From Lysobacter sp. cf310 (lineage in GTDB: Bacteria > Pseudomonadota > Gammaproteobacteria > Xanthomonadales > Xanthomonadaceae): DNA of 64,000 bases. This document shows positions 36,678 to 47,051 of the stretch, piece after piece; within the stretch, counting starts at the first letter, position 1; each line of letters opens with the position of its first letter. The notes beneath the pieces are model-generated. The model was given only the letters and a program-made list of their open reading frames with translations, searched no databases and was not told where the DNA came from. The stretch covers positions 851,277-915,276 of the forward strand of contig NZ_FOSS01000002.1 in the NCBI RefSeq assembly GCF_900114355.1. The letters are read 5' to 3'. Position numbers and translations under genes: made by a program.

Positions 36678-38270
36678 ATGCCGACCTTCCCCGCCCCCGT
36701 CGCCCAAGACAGCCTGCCGCACTGGCGGGTCTGCGAACAGGCGCGCCTGAGCCGCGACCCGCGCTTCGACGGCCTGTTCTTCACCGCCGTCACCAGCACC
36801 CGCATTTACTGCCGGCCGGTGTGCCCGGCGCCCGCGGCCAAGCGCGAAAACGTCCTCTATTACGGCAACGCCGCGGCCGCCGAAGCCGCCGGTTTCCGGC
36901 CCTGCCTGCGCTGCCGCCCGGAGCTGTCGCCCAGCGACGGCGCCTGGCGCCGCGGCGACGCCGCGGTCGCGCGCGCGCTCAAGCTGATCGACCAGGGCCT
37001 GCTCGCCGAACATCCGCTGTCGGCGCTGGCCGAACGCGTCGGCCTGGGCGAGCGGCAACTGCGGCGCCTGTTCGTGGAGCGTCTGGGCGCGGCGCCGATC
37101 GGCGTGCACGGCACCCGCCGCCTGCTGTTCGCCAAGCAATTGTTGACCGAGACCGCGCTGCCGATCACCGAAGTCGCGATGGCCGCCGGCTTCGGCAGCC
37201 TGCGCCGCTTCAATGCGACCTTTCTCGAGGCCTACCGCATGGCTCCGCGCGACCTGCGCCGGCGCCCGAACGAGAACGCCGGCGCCGGCGACGACGTGCT
37301 GACCCTGCGCCTGGGTTACCGCCCGCCTTACGATTTCGCGACGATGCTGGATTTCCTGCGCGGTCGCGCCCTGCCCGGCGTGGAAAGCGTCGACGCGCAC
37401 AGCTATGCGCGCGTGATCGGCCCGATCGAACGTCCGGGCTGGTTGCGCGTGAGCGCCTGGCCCGGCGGCGAACATGCCTTGAAACTGGAGCTGCACGGGC
37501 CGGCGCCCTCGCGGCTGCTGGAGATCATCAACCGCCTGCGCCGCATGTTCGACTTGGATGCCGATCCGAACGCGATCGCCGACGCGCTGTCGGTGGACCC
37601 GCGCCTGCGTCCTTTGCTGAAGAAGCGCCCCGGCCTGCGCCTGCCCAGCGGCTGGGACGGTTTCGAAATCGCGGTGCGCGCGATCCTCGGCCAGCAAGTC
37701 AGCGTGGCCGCCGCGCGCACCCTCGCCGCGCGTCTGGCCCAGCGTTTCGGCCAGGCCCTGCCGCATCCGTTCGCGCCGGGCCTGGAGCATCTGTTTCCGA
37801 CGCCGGACGCCTTGGTCGACGCCGACCTCAGTCAGATCGGCCTCACCCGCGCGCGCGCCGACACCGTGCGGACGGTCGCGCGCGCCCTGCTCGACGGCCG
37901 CGTCGACAGCGGCGTGGGCTTCGGCGCCGAGCGCACTCTGGACGATTTCGCCGCGCGCTGGGTCGCCCTGCCGGGCATCGGTCCCTGGACCGCGAACTAC
38001 ATCGCGATGCGCGCGCTGGGCCACCCCGACGCCTTTCCCGCCGACGACCTGGTGCTGCAGAAAGCCGTGCCCGAGGACGGCAGCCGCATGAGCGCGAAGG
38101 CGCTGATCGCGCGCGCCGAGGCTTGGCGGCCGTGGCGCGCCTATGCGGTGATCCACCTGTGGCGCGATTCCATGGGCGCGCCCAAGCCAGTCGCCAAGCC
38201 GATCGCGCCGCGCGCGCGCGCGCGCAGCCGCGCGCAAGCCGCCGTCGAAGCGAGGAGCGATGCCGAATGA
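36678..38270 (+). CDS. Ada Zn-domain/AraC/AlkA fusion: DNA-3-methyladenine glycosylase II
   Basis: A 530-aa three-part protein. Residues 25-80 carry the Ada zinc domain with C45, C49, C76 and C79 (YCRPVCP, PCLRCRP) that repairs methylphosphotriesters. About 95-190 is an AraC HTH pair ([40 protein letters not shown]). About 200-490 is Alk[21 protein letters not shown], then the Hh[24 protein letters not shown] and the catalytic Asp in [11 protein letters not shown]. It lacks the O6-methyltransferase domain, which ogt directly downstream supplies. It probably both senses alkylation and excises 3-methyladenine. Confidence 0.93.
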   Translation: MPTFPAPVAQDSLPHWRVCEQARLSRDPRFDGLFFTAVTSTRIYCRPVCPAPAAKRENVLYYGNAAAAEAAGFRPCLRCRPELSPSDGAWRRGDAAVARALKLIDQGLLAEHPLSALAERVGLGERQLRRLFVERLGAAPIGVHGTRRLLFAKQLLTETALPITEVAMAAGFGSLRRFNATFLEAYRMAPRDLRRRPNENAGAGDDVLTLRLGYRPPYDFATMLDFLRGRALPGVESVDAHSYARVIGPIERPGWLRVSAWPGGEHALKLELHGPAPSRLLEIINRLRRMFDLDADPNAIADALSVDPRLRPLLKKRPGLRLPSGWDGFEIAVRAILGQQVSVAAARTLAARLAQRFGQALPHPFAPGLEHLFPTPDALVDADLSQIGLTRARADTVRTVARALLDGRVDSGVGFGAERTLDDFAARWVALPGIGPWTANYIAMRALGHPDAFPADDLVLQKAVPEDGSRMSAKALIARAEAWRPWRAYAVIHLWRDSMGAPKPVAKPIAPRARARSRAQAAVEARSDAE

Positions 38271-38331
38271 TCCCGCAACGCCGCGAGCGCCCGTCGCGCC
38301 GCGCCGTCGCCGCAACCGCGAGGCCGCGCGC

Positions 38332-38859
<528 letters not shown>

Positions 38860-38887
38860 TCACCACGCGTCTCCGGCTCCCGCCCCC

Positions 38888-39051
38888 TGTGGGAGCGACG
38901 TAAGCCGCGATCGCGAGACCGCACATTCGACGAATGTAGCGCCACGCGACGAACGCCTCCTTGCGAGGCGTTCTCGCTTGCAGTGCGTTGGAAGTCGTCA
39001 GTTTCGTCGCGCATTGCAGTTGCGCGATCGCGGCTTACGCCGCTCCCACAG
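38888..39051. repeat. REP pair, copy
   Basis: A TGTGGGAGCGACGTAAGCCGC unit and the inverse GCGGCTTACGCCGCTCCCAC unit flank about 125 bp between ogt and hutF. Same family as the pair at 33429. Confidence 0.8.
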
Positions 39052-39071
39052 CAAGCAGGTCGCGGTCGCGA

Positions 39072-40424
39072 TCAGGCGGTTTCCAACAACACCCGCATCG
39101 CACGCTGGTACGCGGCGGCGACCGCGTCGCGATCGCGATGGCGCCCATCGGCGACGACGCGGCGGCCGCCGACCCAGGTCTCGCGCACCGCCGGGCGGTT
39201 GCCCGCGAACAACCAGCGGTCCAGCGCATCCTCGTCCTGCGCGCCGGCGAAGATCGGCGCCTTCGTATCCAGCACCAGCGCGTCGGCGTACTCGCCGACC
39301 GCCAGGCTGCCGATCGCGTGCCCGGTCGAATCCGCGGCGCTCGCGGCAACGCCGCGCATCAGGGTTTCGCCGACGCTGGGCACCGTCGCGTCCACGGCGA
39401 TATTGCGCCGACGCGTGATCAGGCGCTGGCCGTATTCCAGCCAACGCAGCTCCTCGATCGGCGACACCGAGATATGCGAGTCCGAGCCCACGCCCCAGCG
39501 CCCGCCCGCGTCCAGATAGTCGCGCAAGGGGAACAGGCCGTCGCCGAGATTGCCCTCGGTGGTGGTGCAGATCGCCACCGTCGCGCCGCTGCGCGCGATC
39601 GCCTGCGTCTCGTCCTCGTCCAGGTGGGTGGCGTGGACCAGGGTCCAGCGCTCGTCGACCTGGGCGTGATCGAACAGCCAGCGCACCGGCCGCGCCTTGC
39701 GGATGGCCAGGCAGTCCTCGACCTCGGCGACCTGCTCGGCGATGTGGATATGCACACGGCTGTCGGCCGGCAGCGCGGCCAGCGTCTCGGCCATCGCCTG
39801 CGGCGGCACCGCGCGCAGGCTATGCAGCGAACAGCCCACGCGCAGGCCGTGACCGACGTCGCCGCGCAGACGCTGCAGCAGGTCCAGATAGTCCTCGACC
39901 TCGTGACCGAAGCGGCGCTGGCGTTCGCTCAAGGGGCGCTCGTCGAAACCGCCGGTCATGTACAGCACCGGCAACAGGGTCAGGCGGATGCCGGTGTCGC
40001 GCGCGGCCGCGATCAAGGCGCGCGACATCGCGGCCGGATCGTCGTAACGGCGGCCGTCGGGCGCGTGATGCAGGTAATGGAACTCGCAGACCGTGGTGTA
40101 GCCGGCTTCCAGCATCTCCACATAGAGCTGCGAAGCCACCGCGTACAAGGTGTCGGGCGAGAAGCCGGCGGCGAAGCGGTACATGGTCTCGCGCCAGGTC
40201 CAGAAGCTGTCGCGCGGATCGGTCTGGCGCTCGGCCATGCCGGCCATCGCGCGCTGGAACGCGTGCGAATGCAGGTTGGCGATGCCGGGCACCAGGCGCG
40301 CCGCATCGGCGACCGGCGTGACACCGTCCAGGGCGAGGATGCGGCCGTCGTCGTCCAGGCGCAGCCCGGTGTCATGGCGCCAACCGGCGGGGGTCCAGAG
40401 CGTGGTCGCGTCGAGGTTTTCCAT
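39072..40424 (-). CDS. hutF: Formimidoylglutamate deiminase
   Basis: A 450-aa amidohydrolase: the metal site NLHSHAFQRAMAG, later HIHIAEQ, LVHATHLDEDE and GVGSDSHISVSP are those of HutF. It converts formimidoylglutamate to formylglutamate and ammonia, the branch of histidine degradation that ends with HutG. HutG is not in this window. The ATG at 40424 gives a normal length. It is divergent from hutI over about 104 bp, so the two genes probably share a promoter region. Confidence 0.94.
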   Translation of the reverse strand: MENLDATTLWTPAGWRHDTGLRLDDDGRILALDGVTPVADAARLVPGIANLHSHAFQRAMAGMAERQTDPRDSFWTWRETMYRFAAGFSPDTLYAVASQLYVEMLEAGYTTVCEFHYLHHAPDGRRYDDPAAMSRALIAAARDTGIRLTLLPVLYMTGGFDERPLSERQRRFGHEVEDYLDLLQRLRGDVGHGLRVGCSLHSLRAVPPQAMAETLAALPADSRVHIHIAEQVAEVEDCLAIRKARPVRWLFDHAQVDERWTLVHATHLDEDETQAIARSGATVAICTTTEGNLGDGLFPLRDYLDAGGRWGVGSDSHISVSPIEELRWLEYGQRLITRRRNIAVDATVPSVGETLMRGVAASAADSTGHAIGSLAVGEYADALVLDTKAPIFAGAQDEDALDRWLFAGNRPAVRETWVGGRRVVADGRHRDRDAVAAAYQRAMRVLLETA

Positions 40425-40528
40425 GCGTCGGATTCTACAGACCCGCTCCGCATGCGCGCTGCGCATGGCGTGGCGACGCACCGGGCCGCATGCGCTCCGC
40501 CGAACACGCGCTCCGTTAGAATCGGCCC

Positions 40529-41812
40529 ATGAGCCAGCCCAGCCCCAGCGCCGCATCCGCCGGCGACGCCCTGCCGCCGCAGGACCTGCCCTTGGACGGA
40601 CTGATCGTCGGCGCCTCGCTGGCCACGCTGGACGCGGACGAAGGCTACGGCGAGATCGCCGACGCCGCCCTGGGCTGGCGCGACGGCATCCTGCGCTACG
40701 TCGGCCCACGCGCCGGCCTGCCCGGCGACCCGGCCACGCTGGCCGCGCAGGTGATCGTCGCCGACGGCTGGATTACCCCCGGCCTGGTCGACTGCCACAC
40801 CCACCTGGTGTTCGCCGGCGACCGCGCGCGCGAGTTCGAACTGCGCCTGCAGGGTGCGAGTTACGAGGAGATCGCGCGCAACGGCGGCGGCATCGTCTCG
40901 ACCGTGCGCGCCACCCGCGCCGCCGACGAGGACGAGCTGCTGCGGCAATCGCTGCCGCGCGCGCAGGCGTTGATCGCCGACGGCGCGACCACCCTGGAGA
41001 TCAAGTCCGGCTACGGCCTGGACTACGAACACGAACGCAAGATGCTGCGCGTCGCGCGCCGCGTCGGCGAGGTGCTGGGCGTGAGCGTGCGCACCACGTA
41101 CTTGGGCGCGCACGCGCTGCCGCCCGAATTCGCCGGCCGCGCCGACGACTACGTCGCCGCGGTGTGCGGCTGGATGCGTCCGCTGCACGAGGAAGGCCTG
41201 GTCGACGCGGTCGACGCCTTCTGCGAAGGCATCGGCTTCAGCCCCGCCCAGACCCGGCGCGTGTTCGAGACCGCGCGCGCGCTGGGCCTGCCGGTCAAAC
41301 TGCATGCCGACCAGCTCAGCGACCTCGGCGGCGCCGCGCTGGCGGCCGAGTTCTCCGGCCTGTCGGCCGACCATGTCGAGTACACCTCGCAAGCCAGCGT
41401 GCGCGCGATGGCCGCGCACGGCACCGTCGCGGTGCTGCTGCCGGGCGCGTTCCACGTGCTGCGCGAAACCCGGCTGCCGCCGCTGGACGCATTCCGCGAA
41501 CACGGCGTGGCCATGGCCGTGGCCACCGACTGCAACCCCGGCACCTCGCCGCTGCAATCGCTGCGCCAAGCCATGCAGCTGGCCTGCACGCATTTCCGCC
41601 TGACCCCGTTGGAGGCGCTGCGCGGCGCGACCGTGCATGCCGCGCGCGCGCTGGGCTGCGACGACCGCGGCGCGTTGCGCGTGGGCGCGCGCGCCGACTT
41701 CGTGCGCTGGCGCATCGGCCACCCCTCCGAGTTGTGCTATTGGCTGGGCGGCGCGCTCGCGGGCGAGGTCTACGCCGACGGGCGCCGCGTCGCCGGCAGT
41801 ACGACCGAGTAA
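40529..41812 (+). CDS. hutI: Imidazolonepropionase
   Basis: A 427-aa amidohydrolase: [20 protein letters not shown] with the metal HxH, an [16 protein letters not shown] loop, [16 protein letters not shown], and [17 protein letters not shown] with the final Asp ligand. It opens the imidazolone ring to formiminoglutamate, between hutU and hutF in the pathway. Start at 40529. The dipeptidase gene follows 33 bp after its stop, so the two may be cotranscribed; a dipeptidase would supply histidine from peptides (inference). Confidence 0.95.
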   Translation: MSQPSPSAASAGDALPPQDLPLDGLIVGASLATLDADEGYGEIADAALGWRDGILRYVGPRAGLPGDPATLAAQVIVADGWITPGLVDCHTHLVFAGDRAREFELRLQGASYEEIARNGGGIVSTVRATRAADEDELLRQSLPRAQALIADGATTLEIKSGYGLDYEHERKMLRVARRVGEVLGVSVRTTYLGAHALPPEFAGRADDYVAAVCGWMRPLHEEGLVDAVDAFCEGIGFSPAQTRRVFETARALGLPVKLHADQLSDLGGAALAAEFSGLSADHVEYTSQASVRAMAAHGTVAVLLPGAFHVLRETRLPPLDAFREHGVAMAVATDCNPGTSPLQSLRQAMQLACTHFRLTPLEALRGATVHAARALGCDDRGALRVGARADFVRWRIGHPSELCYWLGGALAGEVYADGRRVAGSTTE

Positions 41813-41845
41813 AGCGTCTCCTTTCCCAAGCCCCGAGGTTTCCGC

Positions 41846-43054
41846 ATGCGCTCTCTGCTCGTCGCCGCTTGTACCCTCGCCCTGTTCGCCGGTCACGTCC
41901 GCGCCGACGAGGCCCTGAGCCCGGCGCAGAAACTCGCGCGCGCCGCGACCATCGTCGACACCCATATCGACGCGCCGACCGAGCTGCTCAAGCATTGGAA
42001 CGACCTCGGCCTGGATTCGCCGAAGGTCGAGTTCGACTACCCGCGCGCGCGCCAGGGCGGCCTGGACGTGGCCTTCATGTCGATCTACACCTCGCCCGAG
42101 CAGGACAAGGACGGCAGCGCCTGGCAGGTCGCGAACACCCAGATCGACGCGGTCGAGGCCATGGTCGGGCGGCATCCGGACAAGTTCGCGATCCTGCGTT
42201 CGCCGCAGGACTACGCGCGCCTGATCGACGGCGGCCGGGTACTGCTGGCGCTGGGCATGGAGAACGGCGCGCCGATCGGCGACGACCTGGCGCGCCTGAA
42301 GCAGTTCCACGCGCGCGGCGTGCGCTACATCACCCTGGCCCATAGCCACAGCAACCGCATCGCCGACGGTTCCTACAGCCTGGAGCGTCCGTGGAAGGGC
42401 GTGAGCCCGTTCGGCCTGCAGGTGATCGCGGAAATGAACCGCCTGGGCATCATGGTCGACGTCTCGCACCTGTCCGACGACGCCACCCGCGCCGCGCTCG
42501 CCGCCAGCCGCGCGCCGGTGATCGCCAGCCATTCCGGCCTGCGCCATTTCACCCCCGATTTCGAACGCAATCTCAGCGATGAGCTGGCGCTGGCGATCGC
42601 CAAGAAAGGCGGCGTGGTCCAGATCACCTTCGGCAACGCCTTCGTCGACCCCAAGACCGCCGCCGACACCACCGCCTACTTCCGCGCGCGCCCCGAATTC
42701 GACCGCGCCCGCACCGACGCGGTCGCGCGCGGCGAAACGCCTCCCAGCGCCGAGGAGTTCGACAAGGAATGGGAGCGCAGCCATCCGGCCCAGCAGGTCA
42801 AGATCGACGCGGTGCTGGACCAGATCGACTACGCGGTGAAACTGCTGGGCGCCGACCACGTCGGCATCGGCTCCGACTTCGACGGCGTCAGCGGCGCGTT
42901 GCCCGAGGGTCTGCGCAACGTCGGCGACTACCCGAACTTGATCGCCGGTCTGCGAGCCCGCGGGCACAAGGACGAGGACATCCGCAAGATCCTGGGCGAG
43001 AACCTGCTGCGGGTCTGGCGCGAGGTCGAGAAGGTCGCGGCGACGGGCAAGTAA
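41846..43054 (+). CDS. Membrane dipeptidase (M19 family), exported
   Basis: A 402-aa protein with a signal peptide (residues 1-20) and the M19 (renal dipeptidase) core: IVDTHIDAPTELL carries the two metal His/Asp, then LGMENGAPIGDDL, ITLAHSHSNRIADG, VDVSHLSDDATRAALAASRA, IASHSGLRHF and GADHVGIGSDFDGVSGALPEG. It cleaves dipeptides, including those with D-residues, in the periplasm. Located 33 bp after hutI. Confidence 0.92.
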   Translation: MRSLLVAACTLALFAGHVRADEALSPAQKLARAATIVDTHIDAPTELLKHWNDLGLDSPKVEFDYPRARQGGLDVAFMSIYTSPEQDKDGSAWQVANTQIDAVEAMVGRHPDKFAILRSPQDYARLIDGGRVLLALGMENGAPIGDDLARLKQFHARGVRYITLAHSHSNRIADGSYSLERPWKGVSPFGLQVIAEMNRLGIMVDVSHLSDDATRAALAASRAPVIASHSGLRHFTPDFERNLSDELALAIAKKGGVVQITFGNAFVDPKTAADTTAYFRARPEFDRARTDAVARGETPPSAEEFDKEWERSHPAQQVKIDAVLDQIDYAVKLLGADHVGIGSDFDGVSGALPEGLRNVGDYPNLIAGLRARGHKDEDIRKILGENLLRVWREVEKVAATGK

Positions 43055-43106
43055 GACCACGCAGCGCGCCGCCTCTCAATCCCACCGCTGGCGGCCCTCA
43101 CCCCAA

Positions 43107-43131
43107 CCCTCTCCCGCCGCGCGGGAGAGGG
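43107..43131. repeat. CCCTCTCCCGC hairpin (dispersed element)
   Basis: CCCTCTCCCGC-CGC-GCGGGAGAGGG is an 11-bp perfect stem 53 bp after the dipeptidase stop, preceded by CTCACCCCAA. Such hairpins with this lead are found repeatedly in related genomes. It may serve as the operon's terminator. Confidence 0.6.
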
Positions 43132-43200
43132 GGCGCATTCGCGGCAGTCGAAGTAACGCCGGAAGCGCCGCCGCATCGCCGCTGATAACGCATCCATGAC

Positions 43201-43560
<360 letters not shown>

Positions 43561-43636
43561 GTGAAGAGCAGACGCAAAGCCAAGCAACAGTAAATCCTCC
43601 CCAACCCGCCCGGCCAGCAGGCATAGCCTGCTGGCG

Positions 43637-43697
43637 TTCAGCCGCGCACGAACCTGCGGTTCGTAAACCGCACGGCTTCACCCTTTTTCAAAGGAGG
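43637..43697. repeat. ACGAACC-TGC-GGTTCGT hairpin repeat, copy 2
   Basis: Stem ACGAACC/GGTTCGT with TGC loop, then AAACCGCACGGCTTCACCC and AAAGGAGGGAG. Closely similar to 18395-18452. A short GGGCTAA tandem follows (about 43697-43725). Confidence 0.65.
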
Positions 43698-43740
43698 GAG
43701 CTAAGGGCTAAGGGCTAAGGGCTAGGAGCAAGCGGCCGGC

Positions 43741-43806
43741 ATTCAGCCGCGCACGAATCTGCGATTCGTAAGCCGCACCGCCTCACCCTTTGATAAAGGA
43801 GAGAGC
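43741..43806. repeat. ACGAATC-TGC-GATTCGT hairpin repeat, copy 3
   Basis: Third copy, where the stem is ACGAATC/GATTCGT: one C-G pair has become T-A on both arms. It lies 104 bp after copy 2. 43807-43990 holds no supported gene. Confidence 0.65.
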
Positions 43807-43989
43807 CAGAAGCGAAGGATCAGCCTTGCGCGCAGCAAGACGCCAACACCGGATGCTCGGCTCCGCCGAAGTAAAGCGGCCCCGCCTTCGCAGGAATGAC
43901 GAACAAGCGCGAAAGCACCCCTTGCCCAGCCACAAGCGAGCAGCGCCACGAAGGCACCGACATCCCCATCACGCCGCTCCACCGCCCCA

Positions 43990-44019
43990 AAACAAAAAAC
44001 CCCGCCGAAGCGGGGTTTT
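43990..44019 (-). terminator. Intrinsic terminator of the THX gene
   Basis: On the minus strand AAAACCCCGC-TTCG-GCGGGGTTTT is followed by TTTG, a classic strong Rho-independent terminator with a UUCG tetraloop, 23 bp after the THX stop. Confidence 0.92.
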
Positions 44020-44042
44020 CAGCGCAGCGTCGGAACCGACGC

Positions 44043-44234
44043 TTACTCCTTGGCAGCAGCCTTCTTGGCCACGACCTTCTTGGCTGCCGGCGCCTTCGCA
44101 GCCGGGGCCTTCGCGGTCTTCTTCGCGGCCGGCGCAGCGGCCGTGCCGGCGGCCTTGGTCACGGCCTTGCGGGCGTTGCCGTAGCTGGAGTTGTAGCGCT
44201 TGCCCTTGGCGGTCTTGCGGTCGCCTTTACCCAT
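44043..44234 (-). CDS. 30S ribosomal protein THX, extended form
   Basis: A 63-aa basic protein. The first 23 residues (MGKGDRKTAKGKRYNSSYGN plus ARK) follow the THX motif MGKGDxKTxxGK...SYGN of the small 30S protein that in Thermus fills a cavity of the 16S head. The remaining 40 residues are an Ala/Lys/Pro tail of H1-like character (PAAKKTAKAPAAKAPAAKK), longer than the usual 25-30-aa protein. AGGAG precedes the ATG; a strong terminator follows, so it is a single, probably highly expressed gene. Confidence 0.85.
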   Translation of the reverse strand: MGKGDRKTAKGKRYNSSYGNARKAVTKAAGTAAAPAAKKTAKAPAAKAPAAKKVVAKKAAAKE

Positions 44235-44374
44235 GGTCGTGCTCCTGAATTATTCGTTAGTGCGGTATGCGGTCGCGCGCCGGACGGGCGCGGTCGACGT
44301 AAGGATCCGGCCCACGCGTCGCGCGCGAGGCTGCGAAGCCTAGCATAAGCGGCTTTCGCGGTCCCGGCCGGCCC

Positions 44375-44785
44375 TCAGTGGGCGCAGCTGGCGTCGTGCA
44401 CGTGGCCGTGATTGAGCCGCAGATTGGCCAGATGGGCCAGCCCGACCAGGGTACCGCCCAGGGTCATCACGATCGCGTGCGGCACCACCGAATGGTGCAG
44501 CGGCGAGTACAGCACGCCCAGCCACAGCACCAGCAGGCCGGGCGCCAGCAACGACAGCGCGCGCACGGCGTGGTGGCGGCGATAGCCCCAGACCACGCTG
44601 AACAGACCCAGCAGGGTCGCGAACACCACGAAGGCCAGCTCGAAGCTGTCGTCGAACCAGCCGGCCACGCCCAGGGTGGGCAGGACCGCGATCAGCAGCG
44701 GCAGCAAGGCGCAATGGACCGCGCACAACAAGGAGCCGAAGGCACCGAGGCGGTCGAGGAAACTGCGGGGACGTAGGGGAGGCAT
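44375..44785 (-). CDS. MerC-domain membrane protein
   Basis: A 136-aa inner-membrane protein with four helices and the MerC pattern: LDRLGAFGSLLCAVHCALLP near the N-terminus holds the CxxxC-like Cys/His pair (C22, H25, C26 region), then LSLLAPGLLVLWLGVLYSP and HLANLRLNHGHVHDASCAH, a His-rich tail. MerC proteins transport heavy metals, notably mercuric ion; a role in zinc handling is inferred from the Zur-type box upstream and the ZnuD-like divergent gene. The ATG at 44785 is used; a TTG at 44800 is possible. Confidence 0.85.
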   Translation of the reverse strand: MPPLRPRSFLDRLGAFGSLLCAVHCALLPLLIAVLPTLGVAGWFDDSFELAFVVFATLLGLFSVVWGYRRHHAVRALSLLAPGLLVLWLGVLYSPLHHSVVPHAIVMTLGGTLVGLAHLANLRLNHGHVHDASCAH

Positions 44786-44831
44786 CAGCAACGCGTGCAA
44801 GAGCGGGGTGACTTCTGGGAGGGTGCAAATC

Positions 44832-44856
44832 GCATTTCGTTACTATATAACATTCC
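44832..44856. promoter_or_regulatory. Zur-type box between MerC-domain and ZnuD-like genes
   Basis: GTTACTATATAACATTC at 44839-44855 resembles the Zur consensus (GTTATANTATAAC), matching at about 15 of 18 tested positions, and is the only AT-rich segment in this divergent intergenic region. It lies 47 bp before the MerC-domain start and about 27 bp before the receptor start, so one dimer could control both. Confidence 0.6.
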
Positions 44857-44882
44857 ACATCCTCCCGTCACCTGCCCGGATC

Positions 44883-46913
44883 ATGCCCCCCATGCTAGCC
44901 CGTCGCCCGCGCCGCAGCCTGCTTGCGATCGCCCTCACCCTCGCCCTGCCGCTGGCCGGCCCCGCTTTCGCCCAGCAGGCGCCCGACCAGGCCTCCGGCA
45001 GCGACACCGCCAGCGACAAACGCCACGACCAGCCGACCGACCTGGACTCGGTGGTGGTGACCGCCTCGCCGCTGCGCGCGAGCGCCGAGGACCTGGCCCA
45101 GCCGGTCGAGGTGCTGTCCGGCGAGAAGCTGGACGAAGCCCGCGGCGCGACCCTGGGCGAAACCATCGGCAAGCTGCCCGGCGTGCAGAGCTCCAACTTC
45201 GGCGCCGGCGTCGGCCGCCCCATCATTCGCGGTCTCGAGGGTCCGCGCGTGGGCGTGCTGTCCGGCGGCATGGCGACCCAGGACGTGTCGACCGTCAGCC
45301 AGGACCATAACGTCAGCGTCGAGCCCTTCCTGGCCGATCAGATCGAAGTCCTGAAAGGCCCGGCCACCCTGCTCTACGGCAGCGGCGCGATCGGCGGCGT
45401 GGTCAACGTGGTCGATGGCCGCATCGCCGAGAAGCCGCTGGACGAAACCGTGTCCGGTCGCGCCGAGGTGCGCCACGATACGGTCAACGACGGCTTCACC
45501 GGTATGGCCCGCGTCGACGCCATGGGCGCCGACGGCGCCCTGGTGCTGCATGCCGATGGCGTGTATCGCAACAACAAGGATTACCAGACCCCGCTGGGCC
45601 GGCAGCGCAACAGCTTCGTCGACACCAAGACCGGCGCGCTCGGCGCGTCGCTGGTCGGCGACCTGGGTTTCCTCGGCTTCTCGGCCTCGCGCTACGAGGA
45701 CAGCTACGGCAATCCGGGCGAGCCCGGCGACATCGCCGCGGGCGAAGCCGGCGTGCATCTGGAAATGAAGCAGAGCCGCTTCGAGAGCAAGGCCGGCATC
45801 AACCAGGAATTCGGCATTTTCAGCGGCCTGCGCGCCAGCGTCGCCCACACCGATTACGAGCACGTCGAATTCGAAGGCGAGGAAGTCGGTACCCGCTTCA
45901 CCAACGAAGCCACCGAAGGCCGACTGGAACTGACCCACAAGCCGTTCGGCGGCTGGATCGGCGCGTTCGGCCTGCAGGGCTACGACCGCACCTTCGAGGC
46001 GATCGGCGAAGAGGCCTTCGTACCGCGCACCCGCACCAAGGGTTACGGCGCCTTCGTGACCGAGCAGAACGAATGGGATGCGCTGCAGATCGAACTGGGC
46101 GCGCGCGTCGACCGCATCGAGAGCAATCCGGCCACCGGTTTCGATCGCTCGTTCACTCCGCTCAGCCTGTCGGCCGGCGCGATCTGGAAGTTCAACGAGG
46201 CCTGGCGCCTGAGCCTCAACCTCGACCGCGCAGAACGCGCGCCGGCCGAAGAGGAACTGTTCGCCGACGGCCCGCACGTGGCCACCGCCTCGTTCGAGAT
46301 CGGCGACGCCGATCTGCGCAAGGAGCGCGCCAACCAATTCGAACTCGGCCTGCATTACCACGGCGCGCGTTTCGAGGCGAAGCTCTCGGCCTACCAGACC
46401 AACTTCGACGGCTTCATCTACCTCAGCGATACCGGCCTGATCGAGGACGATCTGCCGGTGCGCCAGTGGAGCCAGGCCGATGCGCGCTTCCGCGGCTTCG
46501 AGGCCGAGGCGATCGCGCACGTGTTCGACGGCGACGCCGGCAAGTTCGACGTGCGCGTGTTCGGCGACCGCGTGCGCGCGACCCTGGACGAGGGCGGCAA
46601 CCTGCCGCGCATCGCGCCGGCGCGTTTCGGCGGCGAGCTGCGCTGGAACGCGTCCTCGTGGCGCGCCTCGCTGGGCGCGACGCGCTACATGAAGCAGGAC
46701 GACGTGGCCGTGGGCGAGACCCCGACCGACGGCTACACCCTGGTCGACGCCCACCTCGCCTACCACTGGGACACCGACCAGTTGGGCTGGGAGCTGTTTC
46801 TGGACGGCACCAACCTGACCGATCAGGAAGCGCGCGTGCACACCTCCTTCCTCAAGGACAGCGTGGTGCTACCGGGTCGCGGCGTGGCCTTCGGCGTGCG
46901 CATGTTCTTCTGA
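44883..46913 (+). CDS. ZnuD-like TonB-dependent zinc receptor
   Basis: A 676-aa receptor. Signal peptide 1-30 (ending GPAFA); a LDSVVVTASPLRAS TonB-box region; plug with GETIGKLPGVQSSNFGAGVG, RPIIRGLEGPRVGVLSGGMA and QIEVLKGPATLLYGSGAIGG; 22-strand barrel ending GVRMFF. The HTSFLKDSVVLPGRG near the C-terminus and the plug sequence are those of the ZnuD family. The His-rich loop of Neisseria ZnuD is not obvious. A Zur-type box and the MerC-domain gene lie upstream, zur itself 6 kb on. Start at 44883; ATG at 44892 is also possible. Confidence 0.88.
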   Translation: MPPMLARRPRRSLLAIALTLALPLAGPAFAQQAPDQASGSDTASDKRHDQPTDLDSVVVTASPLRASAEDLAQPVEVLSGEKLDEARGATLGETIGKLPGVQSSNFGAGVGRPIIRGLEGPRVGVLSGGMATQDVSTVSQDHNVSVEPFLADQIEVLKGPATLLYGSGAIGGVVNVVDGRIAEKPLDETVSGRAEVRHDTVNDGFTGMARVDAMGADGALVLHADGVYRNNKDYQTPLGRQRNSFVDTKTGALGASLVGDLGFLGFSASRYEDSYGNPGEPGDIAAGEAGVHLEMKQSRFESKAGINQEFGIFSGLRASVAHTDYEHVEFEGEEVGTRFTNEATEGRLELTHKPFGGWIGAFGLQGYDRTFEAIGEEAFVPRTRTKGYGAFVTEQNEWDALQIELGARVDRIESNPATGFDRSFTPLSLSAGAIWKFNEAWRLSLNLDRAERAPAEEELFADGPHVATASFEIGDADLRKERANQFELGLHYHGARFEAKLSAYQTNFDGFIYLSDTGLIEDDLPVRQWSQADARFRGFEAEAIAHVFDGDAGKFDVRVFGDRVRATLDEGGNLPRIAPARFGGELRWNASSWRASLGATRYMKQDDVAVGETPTDGYTLVDAHLAYHWDTDQLGWELFLDGTNLTDQEARVHTSFLKDSVVLPGRGVAFGVRMFF

Positions 46914-47001
46914 TCGCGCGTGCGCGATGGCCGTCGCCGCACATCGACGTGCGGCATCGCGGCTCGCGCATGAACTCGGACGTTTAGGCAGCGTGCCCGC
47001 C

Positions 47002-47033
47002 GCGTCGCCGTCCCGCTCTGCGGACGGCGACGC
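47002..47033. terminator. Long hairpin between convergent genes
   Basis: GCGTCGCCGTCC and GGACGGCGACGC form a 12-bp perfect stem around an 8-nt loop, between the stop of the ZnuD-like receptor and that of the 47052-48755 gene. A second, 7-bp hairpin lies at 46936-46955. No T-run. Confidence 0.6.
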
Positions 47034-47051
47034 TGGCGGACACGTACGTCC

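Noticed and set aside
40013-43060. 1015-aa open frame opposite hutI and the dipeptidase
   Set aside because: Antisense shadow of two clearly recognised genes; composition is Arg/Ala/Gly without motifs.
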